Made by a program: the position numbers and the translations under genes. DNA of 64,000 nt, from positions 1,019,220 to 1,083,219 of the forward strand of contig DDTQ01000011.1 in assembly GCA_002344125.1 (NCBI GenBank). The letters are read 5' to 3'. A model generated the notes under the pieces. It saw only the letters and a list, made by a program, of their open reading frames with translations. It was not told the origin of the DNA and ran no database searches. This document shows, in pieces, positions 1 through 7,706 of the stretch. The stretch is from Ignavibacteria bacterium UBA2360 (GTDB taxonomy: Bacteria > Bacteroidota > Ignavibacteria > Tepidaquicellales > OLB5). Position 1 is the first letter of the stretch. Each line of letters starts with the position of its first letter.

Positions 1-53
1 GGGGGTGAGGTTCAACAGATTTTTATGCTATAAACCATATTACAGAATTATTG

Positions 54-91
54 CCCCCCTCTCCTTCTAGGAGAGGGGCTGGGGGTGAGGT
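54..91. repeat. Dispersed palindromic repeat, family R1 (copy 1)
   Basis: C-rich arm CCCCTCTCCTT, a short loop, a complementary AGGAGAGGGG arm and a conserved tail GGGGGTGAGGT. The tail of another copy lies at positions 1-11, cut by the window edge. The same unit recurs at about 2.6, 2.7, 6.0, 8.4, 8.5 and 17.2 kb, always with the tail on the + strand, and in degenerate form at 12.45, 17.6 and 60.9 kb. It has no coding potential of its own and behaves like a REP/MITE-type element. Confidence 0.85.
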
Positions 92-142
92 CTATAATGC
101 ATAAGACGTAATTAACTATTTTTTATTTTGTTAAGAATTAGT

Positions 143-150
143 TATCTTTG
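143..150 (+). promoter_or_regulatory. Bacteroidota-type -7 element upstream of the HU gene
   Basis: TATCTTTG matches the TAnnTTTG -7 consensus of Bacteroidota primary sigma factors and lies 46 bp before the HU start. I see no clean TTTG at the usual -33 distance, so the upstream half is weak. Confidence 0.5.
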
Positions 151-195
151 TAGAACTTCCAAAAAATAATTAATAACAATTTAACTTTCAATCAA

Positions 196-474
196 ATGAC
201 AAGAGAAGAAATTATTGCAAAAATGGCTGAAGATGCAGATACAACAAAAGTAGCTGCAAAAGCCGCACTGGATTCATTCATCGGCTGTGTTACAAAGACA
301 CTCAAAAAAGGCGGAAAAGTATCACTTGTAGGCTTTGGAACATTTTCAGTTTCAAAAAGAGCTGCAAGACAGGGCAGAAACCCGCAGACTGGCGCAACAA
401 TTAACATTGCTGCAAGAAAAGTTGCCAAGTTTAAAGCAGGTAAAGGTCTTTCAGATACAGTTAACGGTAAATAA
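196..474 (+). CDS. HU-family DNA-binding protein
   Basis: A 92-aa histone-like nucleoid protein, the usual HU length. The N-terminal helical dimerisation part (residues 1-45) is followed by the diagnostic GFGTFSV segment (about residues 47-53) and the beta-arm RQGRNPQTG (about 59-67) that inserts in the DNA minor groove. The C-terminal helix begins at about residue 80. HU bends and compacts DNA and supports replication and repair. The gene is monocistronic: a TAnnTTTG promoter lies upstream and a strong terminator follows 19 bp after the stop. HU and IHF subunits cannot be told apart from length alone, but the sequence is HU-like. Confidence 0.95.
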   Translation: MTREEIIAKMAEDADTTKVAAKAALDSFIGCVTKTLKKGGKVSLVGFGTFSVSKRAARQGRNPQTGATINIAARKVAKFKAGKGLSDTVNGK

Positions 475-493
475 TTCTATTTAATGTTAATAG

Positions 494-521
494 AAAAAGG
501 ACGGCACTGCCGTCCTTTTTT
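494..521 (+). terminator. Rho-independent terminator after HU
   Basis: A 12-bp stem (AAAAAGGACGGC paired with GCCGTCCTTTTT) with a 3-nt loop, running into a T tract, 19 bp after the HU stop. Confidence 0.9.
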
Positions 522-533
522 GTTTTACGTTTT

Positions 534-621
534 CGCAGAGTCTCTCCGAAGGATGACTCTGCGAAGATGGATTTTTCCGCAGAGTCCCAAAAGCGGGAAC
601 ATAAAGTCAAGGACTCTGCGG
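534..621. repeat. Two hairpin repeats of the CGCAGAGTC family (R2)
   Basis: Positions 534-563 form a hairpin with arms CGCAGAGTC and GACTCTGCG. Positions 577-621 form a longer one with arms CCGCAGAGTCC and GGACTCTGCGG. The second copy is nearly the reverse complement of the elements at 12272-12319 and 17511-17559, down to the loop, so the family occurs in both orientations. Confidence 0.8.
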
Positions 622-632
622 CATAGTTAACT

Positions 633-764
633 CTACATTTCCCTGAAGTACGTACTCACAACCAGCAGCTTAACTGTTAAATAAATTACAACAACGGTTG
701 AAAGCACCAAAAACCAGATCAAAGCTTTTGAAACCAGGCTTGTTTTTTTTACAGTTTCTTCCAT
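633..764 (-). CDS. Small single-span membrane protein
   Basis: A 43-aa ORF with a charged N-terminus (METTV-like start, MEETVKKTS), one hydrophobic helix at about residues 14-36, and a polar end TYFREM. It starts 18 bp after the stop of the lipoprotein gene on the same strand, so the two are probably co-transcribed. No family is recognised. The organisation, helix-like composition and position argue for a real gene, but its size leaves doubt. Confidence 0.5.
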   Translation of the reverse strand: MEETVKKTSLVSKALIWFLVLSTVVVIYLTVKLLVVSTYFREM

Positions 765-782
765 AATGAAAATAGTATTAAG

Positions 783-1316
783 TTATTGATCAAGCTTAAT
801 TGAAGTTACCTTTTCAGGTTTACCGGTATAATCACCCGGCTCGCCATCTTCACCGCTGGTTTCACCAATTTCCCGTTTCATAACAATAATTTCATATCCC
901 TGCTGCACTGCCCAGTAATCTATTCCCATTCCTGCCCACCAGCCGCGTGTCGCGATTATCGCATCAGCCGGAATTTCATACGACTTATAATCCGATACAG
1001 GCATTTCACTGAAGCTGTAATATTCCTTGGCAATAAAATGTTTTTTGCCGTTCACAATAATATTAACGTCATTTATCGGAGTATCATACTCGCCCGTGCC
1101 AACACGCTTAAACTCCCACTTCACCTCAGGTTTGCCGGGTTTTGTGTTTTCAGTCTTACCCGTTGAACCTGTTTCGTCCTTCTTCTGTGTTGTAATGCTT
1201 CCCGTTTCCTGTTTGCTATCCTGTGTAGTCTTATTATTACCGGAATCTGTAGGTTCTTTTTTACCGCAGGAAATTATCAGGAATGAAATTGTAAATACTA
1301 TAAATACTTTTTTCAT
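783..1316 (-). CDS. Putative lipoprotein
   Basis: The start is placed at the ATG at 1316, because it opens a classic lipoprotein signal: MKK, a hydrophobic core, then the lipobox LIISC with the acylated Cys at residue 16. An in-frame start 90 bp upstream would run into the toxin gene and hide the signal. About residues 17-65 form a low-complexity Lys/Thr/Ser/Gly linker. The rest (about 66-177) is a small folded domain with Trp and Tyr residues (RGWWAGMG, DYWAVQQGYE). The family is not recognised. It lies 1 bp after the toxin gene and is followed by a small membrane protein. Confidence 0.7.
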   Translation of the reverse strand: MKKVFIVFTISFLIISCGKKEPTDSGNNKTTQDSKQETGSITTQKKDETGSTGKTENTKPGKPEVKWEFKRVGTGEYDTPINDVNIIVNGKKHFIAKEYYSFSEMPVSDYKSYEIPADAIIATRGWWAGMGIDYWAVQQGYEIIVMKREIGETSGEDGEPGDYTGKPEKVTSIKLDQ

Positions 1317-1317
1317 A

Positions 1318-1569
1318 TTATTTTCTGTAGATCTCTTTTCTATGAGCAATTCTATGGATGACAATATATTCATTATCGAAGTCAAATATGGCCCTGTAGT
1401 CACCAATTCTGAATCTGTATGTAGAAATTGATTTGCCGCTCAGTTTAATTGAATAAGGAAACGGGTCTTTGGAAAATTCCTGGAGTTTTTTACCTATATG
1501 TTCAACATCTTTTTTGCTGATTTTCTTAAGATCCTTAATAGCAGAATTTGTTAACCTGATCTTATACAT
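1318..1569 (-). CDS. RelE/ParE-superfamily toxin
   Basis: An 83-aa toxin of type II toxin-antitoxin systems, the normal size. It has the expected layout: an N-terminal strand (YKIRLTNSA), the two-helix hairpin (IKDLKKISKKD), then a beta-sheet with the basic pattern YRFRIGDYRAIFDFD and a C-terminal HRIAHRKEIYR. This looks more like the mRNA-cleaving RelE side than ParE, because of the basic C-terminal residues (His, Arg, Lys) placed as in RelE-like interferases. The antitoxin gene overlaps its start by 8 bp. The target (ribosome-bound mRNA) is inferred from the family. Confidence 0.85.
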   Translation of the reverse strand: MYKIRLTNSAIKDLKKISKKDVEHIGKKLQEFSKDPFPYSIKLSGKSISTYRFRIGDYRAIFDFDNEYIVIHRIAHRKEIYRK

Positions 1570-1762
1570 TAAAGACTTCTTTAAAATCTTTGAACTTTTT
1601 CGTTTTATATTCTTTTCGTGATCTTTCTATTGATCTAACGAATTTAGGACTTGAAACTGCTTCCAGATTTTCAAGCATATCCCCCATATTTTCTTTAATA
1701 ACCTCATCAATTATCATTTTTAACTGGTCTATGGTCAAATCACCTATTTTTTTAGTTTTCAT
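1562..1762 (-). CDS. Antitoxin partner of the RelE-like toxin
   Basis: A 66-aa protein from the ATG at 1762; an in-frame ATG 15 bp upstream would give 71 aa. It overlaps the toxin by 8 bp in the typical antitoxin-first order. The N-terminal part (about 1-30) is helical with a dimerisation-like pattern. The C-terminal part is rich in Lys and Arg (SIERSRKEYKTKKFKDFKE), consistent with a disordered toxin-wrapping tail. No clear ribbon-helix-helix or Phd domain could be assigned by eye, so the call rests on gene order, size and composition. Confidence 0.7.
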   Translation of the reverse strand: MKTKKIGDLTIDQLKMIIDEVIKENMGDMLENLEAVSSPKFVRSIERSRKEYKTKKFKDFKEVFNV

Positions 1763-1830
1763 ATATAGATCCTTCAATATTTATCAAATATACAATTAAA
1801 TGTTTAAATCTGAAAGAAATGATGGAATAA

Positions 1831-2538
1831 TTATTTTCCCATTACAAATATTACCGGCTCTTTGCCAAGAGTAATGATTTTTCTTTTCAAATGCTCAATT
1901 GTGCCTGTTATTATCTCTTCGGTTTCCATTGTCAGGTTCTTTGAAATTGAAAGAACAATATCGCCGGGCGAATTGCTTAAAATATCAGCAAGCAGTCTAT
2001 CGTTACGGTGGGGAGCCTCGATAAAAATCTGCGTTTGACCCTCTTGTTTAATTTTGCTTCCAAGTCCTTTAATTTTCTTCGCCCTTGCAGCTTTATCAAT
2101 GGGCAGGTAACCAATGAACGCGAAGTTCTGCCCGCTTACACCCGATGCCATTAGCGCCAATAGAATAGAAGATGGTCCGCTCAATGGCACAACCTGTATC
2201 CCTTTTTGATGCGCCATTTTAACAATTGCGCTGCCCGGGTCAGCAATGCATGGCAGCCCTGCCTCTGAAATGAGCCCGGTATCATTGCCACGCTCAGTTT
2301 CATCCAGGTAGGTTGTAATATCGGATTCCTTACTCTTGGCATTCAGCACATAAAATGTAAGCTCGCGCAGCGGCTTGTTGATTCCCGCAAGTTTAAGGAA
2401 CTTAGCCGCTGTCTGAATGTTCTCTACTATATAGTGTTCTATTGTATTAATTACCTCATTGATGTATGGCGGTATGACTCTGTTCAAGTCATCGCTGCCA
2501 AGAGAATTGGGTATTAAATACAGTTTTCCTTTTTGCAT
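1831..2538 (-). CDS. RsmI-like SAM-dependent tetrapyrrole-methylase-fold protein
   Basis: A 235-aa member of the tetrapyrrole methylase fold. The RsmI-type signature GLISEAGLPCIADPGS (near residues 88-103) and PLSGPSSILLALMASG (near 118-133) form the SAM pocket, and IEAPHRND (near 173-180) is the conserved segment of 16S rRNA C1402 2'-O-methyltransferases. It is about 40-50 residues shorter than canonical RsmI and lacks the C-terminal extension, which fits the second, short RsmI paralogue seen in many Bacteroidota. The substrate is therefore uncertain. It is flanked by unrelated genes. Confidence 0.8.
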   Translation of the reverse strand: MQKGKLYLIPNSLGSDDLNRVIPPYINEVINTIEHYIVENIQTAAKFLKLAGINKPLRELTFYVLNAKSKESDITTYLDETERGNDTGLISEAGLPCIADPGSAIVKMAHQKGIQVVPLSGPSSILLALMASGVSGQNFAFIGYLPIDKAARAKKIKGLGSKIKQEGQTQIFIEAPHRNDRLLADILSNSPGDIVLSISKNLTMETEEIITGTIEHLKRKIITLGKEPVIFVMGK

Positions 2539-2598
2539 TATAGTATTTGGCGCATTAAAGTATATTTACAAATTAGACGATAAATTAAAATTTTTCTA

Positions 2599-2679
2599 CC
2601 CCCTCTCCTTCAAGAAAATGTCCTTGGACATTTTCGAAGTCCCGCCTTGGCGGGATGGGCAACACTTGGGGGTGAGGTT
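2599..2679. repeat. R1 repeat with a nested insertion in its loop
   Basis: It starts with the R1 arm CCCCCTCTCCTT and ends with the conserved tail GGGGGTGAGGT. Between them lie two extra palindromes: AAAATGTCC/GGACATTTT and TCCCGCC/GGCGGGA. The element looks like an R1 copy whose loop received other small palindromes. Confidence 0.7.
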
Positions 2680-2721
2680 ATAAAAAAAAATTATCCATTA
2701 ACATAAAATATCGAATTTTCT

Positions 2722-2760
2722 CCCCCCTCTCCTTATAGGAGAGGGGCAGGGGGGTGAGGT
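2722..2760. repeat. R1 repeat immediately upstream of the M15 peptidase gene
   Basis: An intact R1 hairpin with arms CCTCTCCTT and AGGAGAGG. Its tail ends 7 bp before the ATG at 2768 and places GAGG (2756-2759) 8 nt upstream of the start codon, a normal Shine-Dalgarno distance. Confidence 0.85.
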
Positions 2761-2767
2761 TACCAAC

Positions 2768-3607
2768 ATGAATCTACTTATCTATATTATCTCATTTTTC
2801 AGCTTCTTTGCATGCAATGATACTGAATTGAAGCAAAATCTCAATAAGAATGAGGTAAATAAAACAAATTATGAGCAAAATAAAAAGGTAAAGAGTTCTG
2901 ATAGCTTAAAGAACGTTCCCGAAGGCTTAAAAAGACTCCTTAAGTCATACCCGGATTTCCTTAAATCAGCCGATGAAAATAATCTGTATTGGCACGATGG
3001 CACTATTATGCAGTATGATGACGGCATCACAGGCAAAACCCATGATGAAAAACTCAATAACTCCGATCTTGAAGACATGATGTCACAAAAATATACCAAA
3101 GGGGCTGATTGGGATTCACCTCCCGCGGAAGATTTTGAGCCCGGCAGGGTGAGGTATGAACCCTTCTTCACAAAAATGTATGGCTCATCATCAGGCGAAG
3201 TGCAGCGTAACCTGGTGAGCGTTAAATGGCTGCCATCAATCTGCGGATGTACGATACAGTTCAACAACATCAACGGCGCAGCGGATAAAATGCGCGAAGT
3301 ATCAGAGGAAATTGAAGCGACACTCGGGGCGGAGTTCCATAAGTATGTAAGCAAAACCGCAGGGACCTTCAACTGGCGCAAAATTGCGGGAACGAATCGT
3401 ATCAGCACGCACGCCTTCGGCACTGCAATTGATATAAACACAAAGTACAGCAATTACTGGCAGTGGGATGGCAATATGACCTGGAAAAACCAGATACCGA
3501 TAGAGATTGTTGAGATATTCGAAAAACACGGTTTCATCTGGGGCGGCAAGTGGTACCACTACGATACCATGCATTTTGAATACAGACCTGAATTGCTGGT
3601 GGAATAA
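2768..3607 (+). CDS. M15-family metallopeptidase (D-Ala-D-Ala carboxypeptidase-like)
   Basis: A 279-aa exported protein. The start has a hydrophobic signal ending in a possible lipobox FFAC (Cys16). About residues 17-60 are a charged linker. The catalytic domain is at the C-terminus: STHAFGTAIDI supplies zinc ligands H215 and D222, and YDTMHFE supplies the third ligand H269 with D266 nearby. These are the M15 signatures (SxHxxGxAxD and xxHFE) of peptidoglycan endo- or carboxypeptidases. It probably trims peptide stems in the periplasm. The gene stands alone, directly behind an R1 repeat. Confidence 0.85.
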   Translation: MNLLIYIISFFSFFACNDTELKQNLNKNEVNKTNYEQNKKVKSSDSLKNVPEGLKRLLKSYPDFLKSADENNLYWHDGTIMQYDDGITGKTHDEKLNNSDLEDMMSQKYTKGADWDSPPAEDFEPGRVRYEPFFTKMYGSSSGEVQRNLVSVKWLPSICGCTIQFNNINGAADKMREVSEEIEATLGAEFHKYVSKTAGTFNWRKIAGTNRISTHAFGTAIDINTKYSNYWQWDGNMTWKNQIPIEIVEIFEKHGFIWGGKWYHYDTMHFEYRPELLVE

Positions 3608-3649
3608 ACTATAGGGAATTACATATTTTTTTTATTAAATTTGTATCAA

Positions 3650-4101
3650 ATGAAGATATATTTGGATACTTCTGTTATAGGTGGTCTATTTGATGATGAA
3701 TTTCAAGAATGGACAATAAAATTGTTTGATGAATTAAGTTCAGGCAGACATATTGCTGTTATATCTGATTTAACGCTGGAAGAATTATAAAAGCACCTGA
3801 TTTTGTAAAGAATGCGCTTAATAATGTACCGGATGCATACCTGGAATACATTTTATTGAATGATGAAGCAGTAGAGTTATCCAATCATTACATCAAAGAA
3901 AAAATTGTCGGTAAAAAGTCGTTAATTGACAGCAGGCATATTGCGATTTCGACAGTTAACAAAGTTGATATATTGGTTAGCTGGAATTTTAAACACATTG
4001 TAAATTTTAATAAGATTCGACTATATAATTCAGTAAATATGAAGTATGGCTATTCATTATTAGAAATCAGAACACCAAGGGAGGTTATTTATGAAAAATA
4101 A
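3650..4101 (+). pseudogene. PIN-domain (VapC-like) toxin gene split by a frameshift
   Basis: Frame 1 from the ATG at 3650 gives 46 codons (MKIYLDTSVIGGLFD ... SDLTLEEL) and stops at 3788. The reading continues in another frame from about 3790 (KAPDFVKNAL ...) to 4101. Joined, they make one PIN-like protein of about 150 aa: the first Asp (YLDTS), DLTLEEL, a central DSRHIAIS segment and DILVSWNF. A single-base deletion near 3787 explains the break. It could be a sequencing error, but as read the toxin is inactive. The small partner gene at 4091 overlaps its end. Confidence 0.75.
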
Positions 4102-4249
4102 GAAATTTGATTCAGTAAAAATGATGCGGGATATAAGGGATGAACTTTCGAAAAAGTATAATAAAAATCCCAAAGCCGAACAGAATGATTTGAAACTGAT
4201 AAGGAACAAATTTAAATTGACTAAAAAGGTTTTTAGCAAAGTTAAATAA
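4091..4249 (+). CDS. Small antitoxin-like partner of the PIN gene
   Basis: A 52-aa basic, helical protein (MKNKKFDSVKMMRDIRDELS ... KVFSKVK) whose start overlaps the 3' end of the PIN gene by 11 bp. Small proteins with this 'K-F-D-x-V-K-x-M-R' start commonly sit next to PIN-domain genes of this type, so I infer the antitoxin or a companion. No DNA-binding fold is evident. The conserved overlap suggests translational coupling that the frameshift upstream would now disturb. Confidence 0.65.
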   Translation: MKNKKFDSVKMMRDIRDELSKKYNKNPKAEQNDLKLIRNKFKLTKKVFSKVK

Positions 4250-4287
4250 TTCACTGTTCCTGCAAGATTCTGAAACTTGTCGGTTTA

Positions 4288-4971
4288 TTAACTCCCCTCC
4301 AAAAATCCCAGGAACTTCCGCTTCGCAACGGGCAGAATGGTTTGTTGGTATGAAAAATTCAGCTCAGTATCCAGCATATATATTATCTGGTTTATTATAT
4401 CATCTGATATCATGTAATTCCTTAATACTTCATTCGGAATTGTTATCAGCTTCATTTCGCGGTTACCCACTTCTTTGGTCTTTAATATTTTATAAAGATT
4501 CCTGCTGTACTTAATTATCCTCAGCAGCCTATCCCTGTTATCAGGCAGGATAAAATACCCTTCGGTGTTATGTTTGCTCAATATGCCTATTGATTCAATC
4601 TTAATGCTCTCATCCACAAAATCATAAATGGCTTTGCCCTGCTCCATAACGCGGTTAAAGTGCGCTAATGCCCAGTGCATAAGCTCAAAGCTTTTTTCAA
4701 GCTCATTGTTAATGAGCATCATCTTCTCATCCATTTCCTCTTCGCTTATGGCATCGGTATATTCCTTGTTGAATATCCGGTTATGGTTCTTCATAATATC
4801 GCCCAATTGCATGTATATATTAATCAACATCTGGTAAGTGGGGTAGAGCCGTGTCTCATTGAATTCCTTTTCACAGAATTTGAATTTATTCAGCAAAAGG
4901 TATTTAGAGCTTTCAAGATCGTTTATGCCGGTAAAATCTTTAATGGTGATGTCAAATAATTTGTTATCCAT
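4288..4971 (-). CDS. Hypothetical protein, mostly helical
   Basis: A 227-aa protein with no signal peptide or membrane segment. It is rich in Leu, Ile, Glu, Lys and Asn and predicted largely alpha-helical. A central acidic stretch (ISEEEMDEKMMLINNELEK, about residues 74-92) may be coiled-coil. I do not recognise a family. It is transcribed away from the PIN module and stands alone, with about 220 bp of empty DNA at its 5' side. Confidence 0.6.
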   Translation of the reverse strand: MDNKLFDITIKDFTGINDLESSKYLLLNKFKFCEKEFNETRLYPTYQMLINIYMQLGDIMKNHNRIFNKEYTDAISEEEMDEKMMLINNELEKSFELMHWALAHFNRVMEQGKAIYDFVDESIKIESIGILSKHNTEGYFILPDNRDRLLRIIKYSRNLYKILKTKEVGNREMKLITIPNEVLRNYMISDDIINQIIYMLDTELNFSYQQTILPVAKRKFLGFLEGS

Positions 4972-5145
4972 ATTATTGGTAGTTAAGTTAACAAAAAATA
5001 AATGACTGCCTGCAAAAGCTGTGACCGTTAAAAAGTGTTACCTGTATATTTCTATTGTATATCTCCTTAGTGTAATTTTAATGAACATTTCAGCCTTTGT
5101 CAAGGGCATAATTAGAAATTCAATTGAAACTTTTTAGCATTTTAG

Positions 5146-5177
5146 TTTGTATTTGTTAATTAAATATTCTAACTTTG
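5146..5177 (+). promoter_or_regulatory. Bacteroidota-type promoter of the 69-aa gene
   Basis: TTTG (5146-5149), 20 nt, then TAACTTTG (5170-5177) fits the -33/-7 layout. The start codon at 5191 follows closely, implying a very short leader. Confidence 0.55.
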
Positions 5178-5190
5178 GTTTTATAAAGGT

Positions 5191-5400
5191 ATGAATAAAA
5201 AAGAGAAAACAATTAGAAACATTGGTCTGAGTTTTGATTTCTTGAGAGAAATAATTAGAGACCCAAAACTGATTAACTCAATTCAGGATGGTACCAATAT
5301 TGATTTTATTGAAAAGGATTTTACGAAAATTGAAAAGATAAAGCCTGGAAAGACTAAATATTTTAAAGTAAAATCAGTATTTGAAAAAGTTTCAAACTAA
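5191..5400 (+). CDS. Small hypothetical protein
   Basis: A 69-aa soluble, Lys- and Ile-rich protein (LSFDFLREIIRDP ... FFKVKSVFEK-like end). AAAGG lies just before the ATG and a promoter at 5146, which supports a real gene. It converges on uvrC and their stop codons overlap by 4 bp (5397-5400). I do not recognise a family. The size and charge pattern resemble small antitoxins or toxin-neutralising proteins, but there is no partner next to it. Confidence 0.55.
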   Translation: MNKKEKTIRNIGLSFDFLREIIRDPKLINSIQDGTNIDFIEKDFTKIEKIKPGKTKYFKVKSVFEKVSN

Positions 5401-7505
5401 CTCTCCACCCATTCCTTAATTCTCTCGGCAGCTTTTTTACCTGCACGTTTTGAAAACTCATCGTAATCATTCTTTACCATTATTTTAATATTATCAACGG
5501 AACCGAACTCTTTCAGTAATTTCTGTGCTGTGGTTTTGCCGATACCTTTGATATCTTCAAGCTCACTCCGTAATGTGCGCTTATCGCGCAGCGAGCGGTG
5601 GAAAGTTATCGCGAACCTGTGCGCTTCATCGCGGACGCGCTGTAGCAGTTTAATCCCGCTTGATGTTTTGGGTATCGATTGCGCCTCACTAGCCCCCGGC
5701 AGAAATACTTCTTCAAGCCTCTTTGCCAAGCCGATTATATTAAGATCGCTCAAACCAATATCACCCAGCACCTTCACGGCGCTTGATAGCTGCCCCTTGC
5801 CGCCATCGATAACAATAAGGTCAGGCATTGTGTCAAAGCTGGGGTCGGGAGTATATGCATCACCTCCGGTTTCGTTTTCCTGAGAGGAGAGGGGGGGTAG
5901 TGTATTCTGTAATTTCTTATAACCTATCATTTCCTGGTTATTAATCTCATCTTCTAAAATAGGGGATGAGGTCAACTTCTTAACTTCCTCTTCATCCAAC
6001 ATCTCCGGGTTTTTGCTCCCCTCTCCTTCCAGGAGAGGGGTTGGGGGTGAGGTTATCATCTTCTTCTCCGCAAGCTTCCTGAACCTTCTGAATATAACTT
6101 CGCGCATTGAGGCGAAATCATCGGGTCGGCCGACTTCGTTCAGGGCACTCTGTATCTTAAACTTACGGTAATCACTTTTCTTTGGTCTTCCATCCATAAA
6201 TACTACCATACTTGCAACAGTATCAGTGCCCTGGATATTGGAAATATCGTAACATTCTATGCGGCGGGGGAGCTTTGTCAGCCTGAGATCACGCTTTAAT
6301 GATGTTACCGAGTTCGGTATGAACTCGCGCTTCAAGCGCTGAAGCTTAAGCTCATCAAGCATATATCTTGCATTGGCTTTAACCATTGCGAGCAATTGTA
6401 CTTTTTCGCCGCGTTTTGGGATTTTGAAATCAACTTTTTTGCCGAAAGTTTTTATGAACCACCCACTGAATGCTTCAATGCTGTTCTCGCCCGTATCGGC
6501 GTCTTCGGGTAAATGAATTTCATCGGGAATAAATGAGTTTTCGCTGTAATACCTGAATATCACATTCTCCAGAATTTCGCCGGGTTCCTTATCTTCAACG
6601 GTATCTATGTAATAATGCCTTTTGCCAATGACCTTGCCGTCACGGATGTTGAGTATCATAGCGCATGCATCATCTTCTTCCTTCACAAAATTTATTATAT
6701 CCTTATCCAGAAAATCTTCAGATACAATTTTTTGTTTTTCGGTATATACTGTCAGTGATTCGATCCGGTTCCTTATCAGCGCGGCTTCTTCAAACTTTTC
6801 ATTCATAGCCGCATCGCGCATTTTTGCCTCAAGCTCCTTTATCAGCGAAGCGGTTTTGCCATGCAGTACCTTTTCAATTTCACCCGTCATTTCATTATAC
6901 TTCGCCTGCGATACAAGTCCTTCGCATGGTCCTTCGCATTTGTGTATGTGATACTCCAGGCAAACCTTGAACTTCTTTTTCTCAATTGCTTCCTGTGTTA
7001 TATTCAGGCTGCATGTCCTTATCATAAAAAGCTCGCGCAGCATTTTGAGCGAAAATTTCATATTGCCAACATCAGTGTATGGACCGAAGTATTTCGAGCC
7101 GTCATTGCGCCGCTTACGGGTGGGGAAAACTCTCGGATACGGTTCATTGGTAATTACAATGTAGGGGAAAGACTTATCATCCTTCAGATTGACATTATAC
7201 CGCGGCTTAAGCTGCTTTATCATGTTCATCTCAAGTATAAGTGATTCCACTTCGCTATCGGTATTGATAATCTCCACATCACGAATTAGCGAGATCATCT
7301 TGGTTAAACGCGGACCCACTGGCTTCGCCATAAAATATGAACGCACACGGTTGCGGAGATTCTTAGCCTTGCCAACATAAATTATCTTCCCGTTCTTATC
7401 TTTAAACTGGTAAATTCCCGGGGTAGATGGCAGATTGCCAAGTTTTATATCCAGCGGATTCCTGGGAGCTTCGATTGTTGTATTTTCGGTGTTTTCTTCA
7501 GGCAT
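5397..7505 (-). CDS. uvrC: Excinuclease ABC subunit C (UvrC)
   Basis: UvrC makes both incisions of nucleotide excision repair with UvrA and UvrB. The domains appear in order: GIY-YIG nuclease (GIY at 30-32, YVGKAKNLRNRV at about 43-54) for the 3' cut; a zinc-cluster-like region with CxxxxxxxCxxxC-type cysteines (about 175-195); the UVR motif that binds UvrB (about 220-255); the RNase H-like 5' nuclease (ECYDISNIQG, then DLIVIDGGKGQ); and a C-terminal helix-hairpin-helix (IKGIGKTTAQKLL). At 702 aa it is roughly 60-100 residues longer than usual. The excess is an in-frame repeat insertion at about residues 484-542, inside the RNase H-like domain. Confidence 0.97.
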   Translation of the reverse strand: MPEENTENTTIEAPRNPLDIKLGNLPSTPGIYQFKDKNGKIIYVGKAKNLRNRVRSYFMAKPVGPRLTKMISLIRDVEIINTDSEVESLILEMNMIKQLKPRYNVNLKDDKSFPYIVITNEPYPRVFPTRKRRNDGSKYFGPYTDVGNMKFSLKMLRELFMIRTCSLNITQEAIEKKKFKVCLEYHIHKCEGPCEGLVSQAKYNEMTGEIEKVLHGKTASLIKELEAKMRDAAMNEKFEEAALIRNRIESLTVYTEKQKIVSEDFLDKDIINFVKEEDDACAMILNIRDGKVIGKRHYYIDTVEDKEPGEILENVIFRYYSENSFIPDEIHLPEDADTGENSIEAFSGWFIKTFGKKVDFKIPKRGEKVQLLAMVKANARYMLDELKLQRLKREFIPNSVTSLKRDLRLTKLPRRIECYDISNIQGTDTVASMVVFMDGRPKKSDYRKFKIQSALNEVGRPDDFASMREVIFRRFRKLAEKKMITSPPTPLLEGEGSKNPEMLDEEEVKKLTSSPILEDEINNQEMIGYKKLQNTLPPLSSQENETGGDAYTPDPSFDTMPDLIVIDGGKGQLSSAVKVLGDIGLSDLNIIGLAKRLEEVFLPGASEAQSIPKTSSGIKLLQRVRDEAHRFAITFHRSLRDKRTLRSELEDIKGIGKTTAQKLLKEFGSVDNIKIMVKNDYDEFSKRAGKKAAERIKEWVES
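5880..6056. repeat. R1 repeat insertion inside the uvrC coding sequence
   Basis: A complete R1 unit at 6017-6056 (arms CCCCTCTCCTT and AGGAGAGGGG, tail TTGGGGGTGAGGT) is followed by partial R1 pieces: GGGGATGAGGT near 5963-5973 and AGGAGAGGGGGG near 5883-5895. Together they add about 59 codons to uvrC without breaking its frame. Read on the coding strand they give TSPPTPLLEGEG, a peptide typical of translated repeats of this kind. The site corresponds to the loop just before the conserved DLIVIDGGKGQ motif. Confidence 0.85.
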
Positions 7506-7685
7506 CAGTCTTAATAATAGTAAAGATTGTTAATTAGTTCGAAATTTTAAAGGCTAATTTATGTCAAAAATTCATAAAATTATCTCACTGTAAATTATAT
7601 AATTAAAGAAATATTTTCTCCGCAAATCTTGACAATTTCAATATCATATATTAAATTGCATTCAATTATTAAACAAGGTTCAATA

Positions 7686-7702
7686 TATAAACGAGGTTTA
7701 TA
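7686..7702 (+). promoter_or_regulatory. 17-bp palindrome, candidate TetR operator
   Basis: TATAAAC, GAG, GTTTATA is a perfect inverted repeat ending 4 bp before the TTG start of the TetR gene. Position and symmetry suit an autoregulatory operator that would also cover the ribosome binding site. Confidence 0.55.
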
Positions 7703-7706
7703 AGAA

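Noticed and set aside
783..1406. The longer start of the lipoprotein gene
   Set aside because: It would add 30 residues before a perfect lipoprotein signal that starts at 1316, and would overlap the toxin gene.
1027..1431. A 134-aa + strand frame opposite the lipoprotein gene
   Set aside because: An antisense shadow of the minus-strand genes, hydrophobic by codon complementarity and without RBS. The same reasoning was applied to the other opposite-strand frames.
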